From NCBI GenBank assembly GCA_016763135.1, contig JAESUI010000339.1, positions 1 through 5,223 of the forward strand: a stretch of DNA of 5,223 nt, read 5' to 3'. The DNA is from Flavobacteriales bacterium. GTDB lineage: Bacteria > Bacteroidota > Bacteroidia > Flavobacteriales_E > Vicingaceae. A program made the translations under genes and the position numbers. Shown one piece after another: positions 1 to 4,691 of this stretch; within the stretch, counting starts at the first letter, position 1, and every line of letters starts with the position of its first letter. The notes beneath the pieces were generated by a model. The model searched no databases and was not told the DNA's origin. It saw only the letters and a program-made list of their open reading frames with translations.

Positions 1-263
1 ACATCTCTACTTCTTTTTACGATAGCAGGGAAATCAGCATCAGCACCTTTAATTTTAATACCATAATCCTCTGCATGATTAATGTAATCAAAAACATTCG
101 CACTTTTCAACAAGGCTTTTGTTGGAATGCATCCCCAATTTAAACAAATACCGCCTAATTCAGCTCTTTCAACAATAGCTATTTTCATTCCTAATTGAGA
201 AGCTCTAATAGCAGCAACATATCCACCAGGACCACTTCCAACAACAATTAAATCGTAACTCAT
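1..263 (-). CDS. lpdA: Dihydrolipoamide dehydrogenase (E3), N-terminal part, runs off the left edge
   Basis: This is the first 87 codons of the FAD-dependent E3 subunit. E3 reoxidises dihydrolipoyl groups of the pyruvate, 2-oxoglutarate or branched-chain dehydrogenase complexes and of the glycine cleavage H protein, passing electrons to NAD+ in the cytoplasm. Seen directly: an N-terminal Rossmann dinucleotide-binding motif GSGPGG at residues 9-14, an acidic residue ending the second strand (VER, about 31-33), and the redox-active disulfide motif CLNWGC with Cys40 and Cys45 followed by IPTKALL, which is diagnostic of the family. The ATG at 263 gives the usual start, nine residues before the glycine motif. 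The NAD-binding and dimerisation domains lie outside the window. The gene diverges from the M61 peptidase gene across a 122-base spacer. Which 2-oxoacid complex it serves cannot be told from here. The family assignment is firm. Confidence 0.96.
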   Translation of the reverse strand, partial: MSYDLIVVGSGPGGYVAAIRASQLGMKIAIVERAELGGICLNWGCIPTKALLKSANVFDYINHAEDYGIKIKGADADFPAIVKRSRD

Positions 264-292
264 ATCTTAATGTTTAATTTCTTAATGAACTG

Positions 293-324
293 CGAATTTA
301 ATAAAAGTTGGTTAAGTAATTAAA
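293..324 (-). promoter_or_regulatory. Candidate Bacteroidota-type promoter for lpdA
   Basis: Read on the minus strand, TTTA (321-324) is followed after exactly 20 bases by TAAATTCG (293-300). Each box differs by one base from the Bacteroidota consensus TTTG / TAnnTTTG, and the spacing is right. Transcription would begin near 286-288, leaving a leader of roughly 23 bases before the ATG at 263. This is a pattern match in a very AT-rich spacer, so chance is a real alternative. The upstream box lies inside the tandem 8-bp array at 312-343. Confidence 0.33.
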
Positions 325-343
325 TGATTAGGTGATTAAGTTA
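312..343. repeat. Four-unit degenerate 8-bp tandem array in the divergent spacer
   Basis: Four consecutive 8-mers are visible: TTAAGTAA (312-319), TTAAATGA (320-327), TTAGGTGA (328-335) and TTAAGTTA (336-343). Each differs from the consensus TTAAGTGA by exactly one base. The array lies between lpdA and the M61 gene and covers the proposed upstream promoter boxes of both. It could be a short slippage-generated microsatellite or a run of half-sites for a regulator. The sequence alone cannot decide between these. Confidence 0.6.
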
Positions 344-362
344 AATAAGAAATTTATCTTTG
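331..362 (+). promoter_or_regulatory. Candidate Bacteroidota-type promoter for the M61 peptidase gene
   Basis: TATCTTTG at 355-362 matches the Bacteroidota -7 element TAnnTTTG at every fixed position. A weak -33 element, GGTG at 331-334 (consensus TTTG), lies 20 bases upstream. A transcript would begin near 367-370 and leave a leader of about 16-19 bases before the ATG at 386. This supports the ATG at 386 over the in-frame GTG at 332, which would lie upstream of the transcript start. The -7 box is persuasive and the -33 box is poor. Confidence 0.48.
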
Positions 363-385
363 GTTGCTTATCAAATCTCATTAGA

Positions 386-2092
386 ATGAAATACATTGTT
401 TCTTACGAAAAGCCAAACAACCACTACATTGACATTGAATACGTTATTGATAATGTGAATGATGAAAAATTAGAAATACAATTACCTGCTTGGCGACCAG
501 GGAGGTATGAGTTAGGAGATTTTGCTAAAAATGTTCAAAAATGGGAAGCTTTTGATAATAACGGGAATTCACTTTCTTCTAAAAAATTGACTAAAGATTT
601 ATGGGAAGTTGAAACCAAAGGAAACAAAACTATACACATTAAATACAATTATTTTGCGAATGAAATTAATGCCGGATCATCTTATTTAGATGACAAACAA
701 CTTTATATAAATGGTGTGAACTGTTTTTTATATGTTCCAGATAGAATGAATGAAGAATGTGAATTAGAGTTACAAATTTCTTCAACTTATGATGTCGCTT
801 CAGGATTAAAAGAAGTTTCAAAACACAAATACCTTTGTAAAGATTTTCATGAATTGGTTGATAGTCCTCTTATCGCGAGTAACAGTTTACAACACCATAG
901 CTATGATGAAAGTGGTATTAAATTTCACATTTGGTTTCAAGGAGAATGTAAACCTGATTGGAATTTATTAGAAACTGATTTTAGAAAGTTCTCAAAAGCT
1001 CAAGTAACAGCTTTTGGAGATTTCCCTGTTGAGGAATATCATTTCATATTTCAAATATTAACACACCGAACTTATCATGGTGTTGAACACAGCAATTCAA
1101 CAGTAATTTCTTTAGGACCTTCTTATGACATTTTTAGAACAGAAGGCTGGTACAACGAACTATTAGGAGTGAGTTGCCACGAGTTATATCACACATGGAA
1201 TGTGAAAAAAATTAGACCTTTAGAAATGTATCCTTATGATTACAGCAAAGAAGACTACACTGAATTAGGCTATATAGATGAGGGAGTTACTACCTATTAT
1301 GGAGATAAATTTCTATTTACTTCAGGCGTTTTTGATTGGAAACAATACACTAAAACATTTAATAAATTATTAGAAAGACACTTTAATAATTTTGGAGTGA
1401 ATAATTATTCCGTTGCTCAATCTTCTTTTGATACTTGGTTAGATGGCTATGTAAAAGGAACTCCAGGTAGAAAGGGTTCTATTTATATTGAAGGAGCTTT
1501 AATTGCTTTTATGACAGATGTATTTATTCTTCAAAACACCAATAACGAAAAGTCGTTAAATGATGTAATGAAAATATTATATCAAGATTATGCCAAGCAA
1601 GGAAAAGGAGTTACTGATAAAGATTACAAAAGTGTAATTGAACAAGTTGCTGGGACTTCTTATGATGAAATTTACAACAACTTTTTACACGGGACTACAG
1701 ATTACAATGAAAAGTTAAAAGAAAGTTTAAACTATATTAGTTGTAATTTGAAAATTGAACCTTCAAAAAAATATAATGAAGCTTATTTGGGTTTTACAGT
1801 TCGTTATGAAAACTCAACATGTATTATTGATAATATTTACCCTAATTCTATTGCTGAAGAAAATGGTTTATCTATTAATGATGAAATAATTGCCATTAAT
1901 GGAGTTAAAGTAAACAATGATTTAACAGAATGGTCGTCTTACTTTAAAGCTGATGAAATTGCATTGTCTGTAAAAAGAGAATTAGGGGTAATTGAAAAGG
2001 TAAAGTTAAAATCTTCTTCAGAAACTTATTTCAAAATCTATTCTATTGAGAAAAAAGAGTCTACTGAAAATTTTGAGGTTTGGAGGAGATAA
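386..2092 (+). CDS. M61 family (glycyl aminopeptidase-like) metallopeptidase with C-terminal PDZ domain
   Basis: The 568-residue product is a zinc metallopeptidase of MEROPS family M61. Order of domains: an N-terminal M61 beta domain (about 1-170, with the family motif LPAWRPGRYE near 35-50), the catalytic domain with GVEH at 232-235, the zinc motif HELYHTWN starting at His265 (ligands His265 and His269, catalytic Glu266), the third ligand Glu299 in IDEGVTTYY, and a PDZ domain at about 465-540 beginning YLGFTV and including a GLSINDEIIAING core. All catalytic residues are present and the length is normal. The reading frame extends back to a GTG at 332, but the ATG at 386 is preferred: the conserved family N terminus begins there and a good -7 promoter box lies between the two codons. 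No convincing signal peptide follows from either start, so the enzyme is inferred to be cytoplasmic. The physiological substrate is unknown. No partner gene is adjacent. Confidence 0.93.
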   Translation: MKYIVSYEKPNNHYIDIEYVIDNVNDEKLEIQLPAWRPGRYELGDFAKNVQKWEAFDNNGNSLSSKKLTKDLWEVETKGNKTIHIKYNYFANEINAGSSYLDDKQLYINGVNCFLYVPDRMNEECELELQISSTYDVASGLKEVSKHKYLCKDFHELVDSPLIASNSLQHHSYDESGIKFHIWFQGECKPDWNLLETDFRKFSKAQVTAFGDFPVEEYHFIFQILTHRTYHGVEHSNSTVISLGPSYDIFRTEGWYNELLGVSCHELYHTWNVKKIRPLEMYPYDYSKEDYTELGYIDEGVTTYYGDKFLFTSGVFDWKQYTKTFNKLLERHFNNFGVNNYSVAQSSFDTWLDGYVKGTPGRKGSIYIEGALIAFMTDVFILQNTNNEKSLNDVMKILYQDYAKQGKGVTDKDYKSVIEQVAGTSYDEIYNNFLHGTTDYNEKLKESLNYISCNLKIEPSKKYNEAYLGFTVRYENSTCIIDNIYPNSIAEENGLSINDEIIAINGVKVNNDLTEWSSYFKADEIALSVKRELGVIEKVKLKSSSETYFKIYSIEKKESTENFEVWRR

Positions 2093-2151
2093 TTCTTTAA
2101 CGACATTGTAAGCTTTACCTACAATATCATATTATTTATTAACCATTTCTA

Positions 2152-2180
2152 GGAGATTACGGGTCAAGCCCGCAATGACG
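2152..2180. repeat. GC-rich imperfect palindrome resembling a dispersed intergenic repeat
   Basis: ATTACGGG (2156-2163) pairs with CCCGCAAT (2169-2176) across the 5-base loop TCAAG, with a single A-C mismatch. It is flanked by GGAG on the left and GACG on the right. The block is strikingly GC-rich against its AT-rich surroundings. A perfect version would read ATTGCGGG at the left arm, so this copy looks slightly decayed. The pattern recalls short palindromic repeats scattered between genes in many bacterial genomes. That is recognition from memory, and only one copy lies in the window. A T-poor downstream side argues against a simple terminator. Confidence 0.5.
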
Positions 2181-2304
2181 TATTTATTTGAATTGAACTT
2201 ATTAACATTGGACCAGACATCCTACAACACCATATAAATCAATAGCATTTTATTCGATAAGCAGCGTCTTATTGTAGATTGTTAATAATTATACATCGAT
2301 AAAA

Positions 2305-2336
2305 TTTGCCCATTGAGTTTTATCTTTCTATATTGG
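2305..2336 (+). promoter_or_regulatory. Candidate Bacteroidota-type promoter for the DUF5684 gene
   Basis: TTTG at 2305-2308 is a perfect -33 element. After exactly 20 bases comes TATATTGG (2329-2336), which differs from TAnnTTTG at one position. The transcript would begin near 2341-2344 and leave an AT-rich leader of about 40 bases before the ATG at 2382. It is the best-placed such site in this spacer and the only promoter I can find for the two small membrane-protein genes downstream. Confidence 0.45.
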
Positions 2337-2381
2337 TCTTCTAACTAATTAATATATTGTTTAACTTAAATTAAAAAAATT

Positions 2382-2786
2382 ATGATTATTCTTATTATTT
2401 ACTTGGCAATCTTAGCTTTAATGATTGCTTCTGGATGGAAAATTTATGTAAAAGCTGGACACCCAGGATGGGCTGCTCTTGTACCAATATACAATCTTAT
2501 AGTATTGTGTAAAATAATTGGAAAACCGACTTGGTGGGTAGTATTATGTTTTATACCACTTGTAAATTACGTTATTTTAATAATGATGATTCATGGTTTA
2601 TCTAAATCATTTGGAAAAGGTGCTGGATACACAGTTGGTCTAGTATTCTTAGGATTTATTTTCTATCCAATGTTAGCATTTGGTGATGCTCAATATATTG
2701 GTAATGGTGGTGAGGCTACTTCAGGTTCTGGAGAAGCATTAGACTCTATGGTTACTGATGGTGGAGGTGATACTTCAGCTCAGTAA
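2382..2786 (+). CDS. DUF5684 family small integral membrane protein
   Basis: The 134-residue product matches the pattern I recognise as DUF5684, a family of small inner-membrane proteins of unknown function that is sometimes mislabelled as signal peptidase I. No Ser/Lys peptidase dyad context is visible, so no enzymatic role is claimed. Hydrophobic segments lie at about 1-17, 31-46, 51-71 and 83-101. Family-like motifs are KAGHPGWAALVPIYN (24-38), GKPTWWVVLCFIPLVNYV (47-64), KSFGKG (75-80) and FGDAQYIG (100-107). The last 27 residues form a Gly/Ser-rich acidic tail, presumably flexible and outside the bilayer. The ATG at 2382 starts directly with the first membrane segment. There is no Shine-Dalgarno sequence; the leader is A-rich. 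A strong terminator follows 16 bases after the stop, and another small membrane protein gene follows in the same direction. Confidence 0.87.
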   Translation: MIILIIYLAILALMIASGWKIYVKAGHPGWAALVPIYNLIVLCKIIGKPTWWVVLCFIPLVNYVILIMMIHGLSKSFGKGAGYTVGLVFLGFIFYPMLAFGDAQYIGNGGEATSGSGEALDSMVTDGGGDTSAQ

Positions 2787-2802
2787 ATAAAAAATTTATT
2801 TT

Positions 2803-2834
2803 AAAAGCCCCGAAATATTCGGGGCTTTTTTTTT
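2803..2834 (+). terminator. Strong intrinsic terminator between the two membrane-protein genes
   Basis: AAAAGCCCCGAA (2803-2814) pairs perfectly with TTCGGGGCTTTT (2818-2829) around the loop ATA, a 12-bp stem with a GC-rich core. It runs into nine consecutive T (2826-2834). It lies 16 bases after the DUF5684 stop and ends 14 bases before the next start codon, so it should end most transcripts before the CCC-motif gene. Confidence 0.93.
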
Positions 2835-2848
2835 AATTAATACTCATT

Positions 2849-3208
2849 ATGGAAAATCAACCTTTAGATTCAATGGAAAATCAAAAATCCCTACCTAACT
2901 CTACTGGAGTTTTAGTATTAGGTATCTTATCAATTGTACTATGCTGTTGTTATGGTGTAATAGGAATTATCTTAGGAATAATTGCATTAGTCTTGGCCAA
3001 CACAGCAAACAAACTGTATATCACCTCACCAGAATCTTATACTGAAAGCTCATACAAGAATATGAAAGGAGGAAAGATCTGTGCCATTGTTGGTCTAAGT
3101 TTATCTTCTTTATATTTCGTTTATGCTATTGTTATGATATCCCTATCAATAAATGGAGGATTAGATGATATCCTTAAAGAAGTAATTCGTGAAATAGGTA
3201 AACACTAA
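2849..3208 (+). CDS. CCC motif small membrane protein (DUF4190-like), function unknown
   Basis: The 119-residue product has a polar N-terminal stretch (1-18), a long hydrophobic region at about 19-50 interrupted by three consecutive cysteines (Cys32-34, in SIVLCCCYGVIGIILGIIALVLA), a polar loop with KGGKICAIVGLS (73-84), a second hydrophobic segment at about 77-100, and a charged tail. This is the pattern of the flavobacterial 'CCC motif membrane protein' group, related in layout to DUF4190 proteins. No biochemical role is known to me. The first 24 bases carry a near-duplication: ATGGAAAATCAA occurs at 2849-2860 and again in frame at 2873-2884, so Met9 is a second plausible start. The cysteine triplet could bind lipid or metal, but that is speculation. 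The gene begins 14 bases after a strong terminator and I see no promoter of its own, so it may depend on read-through. It converges on fahA. Confidence 0.85.
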   Translation: MENQPLDSMENQKSLPNSTGVLVLGILSIVLCCCYGVIGIILGIIALVLANTANKLYITSPESYTESSYKNMKGGKICAIVGLSLSSLYFVYAIVMISLSINGGLDDILKEVIREIGKH

Positions 3209-3212
3209 TCTC

Positions 3213-3268
3213 AACTAAACTAAAAAAGCCCTTGAATAAAATTATTCAAGGGCTTTTTTAGTTTAGTT
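3213..3268. terminator. Very long bidirectional terminator hairpin between convergent genes
   Basis: Two 27-base arms (3213-3239 and 3242-3268) are exact reverse complements, separated by two A residues. A realistic fold is a 26-bp stem with a 4-base loop. The core pairs AAAAAAGCCCTTGAATA with its complement. Six T (3254-3259) serve the plus-strand CCC-motif gene, and six A (3222-3227) become the T-run for fahA on the minus strand. The flanking TAGTTTAGTT / AACTAAACTA segments extend the stem well past what termination requires. Confidence 0.93.
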
Positions 3269-3277
3269 ACTTTTTTG

Positions 3278-3353
3278 AAAATCATTTATTCTCGATACAA
3301 TTTTACTCCCAATAGCTATCAGGAGCTAAATTACTCGAACTGACAATGATTTT
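3278..3353. repeat. 76-bp imperfect palindromic element, probable dispersed flavobacterial repeat
   Basis: A single axis of symmetry between 3315 and 3316 relates AAAATCATT (3278-3286) to AATGATTTT (3345-3353), AATTT (3299-3303) to AAATT (3328-3332), CTCC (3306-3309) to GGAG (3322-3325), and the central ATAGCTAT (3312-3319) to itself. The segment between the outer and inner blocks does not pair well, apart from a one-base-shifted TCGA in each half. Phrases such as TTCTCGATAC and TTACTCGAACTGACA look like a repeat I associate with spacers in Flavobacteriaceae genomes. That is recollection, not a search result. The right edge touches the last base of the fahA stop codon. Confidence 0.55.
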
Positions 3354-4615
3354 TATTTAGCCGGCAATACTTTTGCTGCAACTTCACCAAATCCAATTCT
3401 TACTCCATCCTTCTCAGCAAAACCTCTCATAATAACAGTATCATTATCATTAATAAATTTACGTTCTGTTCCATCTTTCATTGGTACTGTTTTCGTTCCT
3501 TTCCAACTAATTTCTAGCATAGATCCAAATTCTCCTTCCTTAGGACCACTAATTGTTCCTGACCCCATACAATCACCTGCTTTTATATTACATCCATTTA
3601 CGCTATGATGCGCCAATTGCTGATTCATGTTCCAATACATGTATTTATAATTTGACTTACATACTGAAGTCTCCTCTCCTCCTTCTGGCTGTATTAAAAC
3701 CTCCAAATTAATATCAACATGCTTATCTCCAGCATACTCTAGATATGGTAATACTTTTGGGTTTTGTACTGGACCAGCAGTTCTAAATGGCTCCAACGCA
3801 TCCAAAGTCACTACCCAACAAGATAAGTGTGACGCGAAGCTTTTCCCTAAAAATGGTCCTAATGGCACATACTCCCAACCTTGAATATCTCTAGCACTCC
3901 AATCATTTAACAGAGTCATCCCAAAGATATAATCATCTGCCTCCTCTGTAGAAATTGAGTCTCCTAAAGGTTTTCCTTCATAAGTAAAAAAAGCTGTTTC
4001 TAATTCAAAATCTAATAAATTAGATTGACCAAAAACAGGCATTTCTTCGGTAGGTGGTTTTTTTTGTCCTTTTGGTCTATGAAAAGATGTACCTGAAGGA
4101 ATAATTGAACTTGCTCGTCCATGATACCCGACAGGAATATGTTTCCAATTTGGCATCAAAGCATTATCTGGGTCTCTAAATAAACAACCTACATTGAATG
4201 CGTGCTGCTCGCTTGAGTAAAAATCAGTATAATCTCCAACCTCAACTGGCATTAACATTTCTACATCATTTACATTTAATAATGCCTCTTGTAATTCAAC
4301 GTTGTTTTTTGCTTCAGCATTATTAGCATTAAAAATGTCTGAAATTTTATCTCTTACATCTCTAGTTGCTTGTTTCCCTAACAACATGAAATCATTTAAT
4401 CTACATGAAGCAAATACATCTTTAGCTACATCAAAATGTCCTAAACGAGCAACTGTGTAAAGATTAACAACAGTATCACCTATTCTTGTAGCTACAAAAA
4501 CTTCATTATTTACTTTTGCTATTCCAAATGGAATATTTTGAATTGAAAAATCTGAATTTTCAGAAACTTCAATCCAAGTTTTTATATTTTTATCGTTTGC
4601 TCTTATCATATTCAT
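3353..4615 (-). CDS. fahA: Fumarylacetoacetase (fumarylacetoacetate hydrolase)
   Basis: The 420-residue enzyme hydrolyses fumarylacetoacetate to fumarate and acetoacetate, the last step of tyrosine and homogentisate degradation, in the cytoplasm. The N-terminal domain (about 15-125) starts with the family phrase SDFSIQNIPFG; the C-terminal FAH catalytic domain follows. By alignment from memory with mouse FAH (constant offset of five), visible residues are the metal ligands Asp131, Glu204, Glu206 and Asp238, catalytic His138 in DFYSSEQHAFNVG, substrate-contact Arg147 and Tyr164, Lys258 in LGKSF, and Glu368 in EFGSMLE. All appear intact and the length is normal. The ATG at 4615 is used; an ATG two codons later (4609) is equally possible. 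It lies 60 bases downstream of glyA in the same direction with no terminator between, so cotranscription is likely. The other tyrosine-pathway genes, hppD and hmgA, are not beside it. It ends at a bidirectional terminator. Confidence 0.96.
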   Translation of the reverse strand: MNMIRANDKNIKTWIEVSENSDFSIQNIPFGIAKVNNEVFVATRIGDTVVNLYTVARLGHFDVAKDVFASCRLNDFMLLGKQATRDVRDKISDIFNANNAEAKNNVELQEALLNVNDVEMLMPVEVGDYTDFYSSEQHAFNVGCLFRDPDNALMPNWKHIPVGYHGRASSIIPSGTSFHRPKGQKKPPTEEMPVFGQSNLLDFELETAFFTYEGKPLGDSISTEEADDYIFGMTLLNDWSARDIQGWEYVPLGPFLGKSFASHLSCWVVTLDALEPFRTAGPVQNPKVLPYLEYAGDKHVDINLEVLIQPEGGEETSVCKSNYKYMYWNMNQQLAHHSVNGCNIKAGDCMGSGTISGPKEGEFGSMLEISWKGTKTVPMKDGTERKFINDNDTVIMRGFAEKDGVRIGFGEVAAKVLPAK

Positions 4616-4618
4616 ATC

Positions 4619-4646
4619 GTTTTTGGTGTTTAGTTTTTGGTGTTTG
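4619..4646. repeat. Tandem duplication of a 14-bp unit in the fahA leader
   Basis: GTTTTTGGTGTTTA (4619-4632) is followed immediately by GTTTTTGGTGTTTG (4633-4646), 13 of 14 bases identical. On the fahA-coding strand this is an A/C-rich run of CAAACACC-like units ending three bases before the ATG at 4615. It contains no Shine-Dalgarno sequence and should be nearly unstructured. Such C/A-rich simple runs are familiar from flavobacterial spacers. It may be slippage-prone, and copy number would set leader length. Confidence 0.75.
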
Positions 4647-4658
4647 GCTAAGTCCTAT

Positions 4659-4691
4659 CAACCATACACAAAACACTATAAACTAAACAAA
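4659..4691 (-). promoter_or_regulatory. Possible internal promoter for fahA at the end of glyA
   Basis: On the minus strand, TTTG (4688-4691, inside the last codons of glyA) is followed after 21 bases by TATGGTTG (4659-4666), one base off TAnnTTTG. A transcript would begin near 4652 and leave a leader of about 37 bases that includes the 14-bp duplication. It would allow fahA to be expressed apart from glyA. One mismatch and low complexity make it a weak call. Confidence 0.27.

Larger units (their letters stand above)
2093..2381. other. 289-base non-coding spacer between the M61 gene and the DUF5684 gene
   Basis: No open frame of useful length or RNA gene is seen; stops are frequent in all frames. 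It holds a weak hairpin just after the M61 stop (ATTGTA 2105-2110 pairing with TACAAT 2120-2125, loop of 9, no T-run), a GC-rich palindrome at 2152-2180, a further CTACAA/TTGTAG pair (2222-2227 and 2272-2277) enclosing a weak ATAAG/CTTAT stem (2257-2272), and a promoter-like site at 2305-2336. The motif CCTACAA occurs at 2118-2124 and again at 2221-2227, and its complement at 2272-2277. No canonical intrinsic terminator is visible for the M61 gene. Confidence 0.6.

Noticed and set aside
332..385. Possible lipoprotein signal at the GTG-initiated N terminus of the M61 frame (an FIFGC stretch)
   Set aside because: The hydrophobic stretch before the cysteine is only about three residues, far too short for a lipoprotein signal, and the GTG is probably not the start.
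2093..2304. Remnant gene or small RNA in the spacer after the M61 gene
   Set aside because: Stops occur in every frame and I recognise no protein fragment. The stems at 2105-2125 and 2257-2272 are short, AT-rich and lack T-runs, so no RNA gene or terminator is called.
2382..2786. Signal peptidase I annotation for the DUF5684 protein
   Set aside because: The catalytic Ser and Lys motifs of signal peptidase I are absent. The resemblance is a known mislabelling pattern of this family.
3213..3353. Two adjacent hairpins read as a CRISPR-like or integron attC-like array
   Set aside because: The two hairpins are unrelated in sequence, there are no regularly spaced direct repeats, and no cas or integrase gene is present. 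Terminator plus palindromic repeat explains them.
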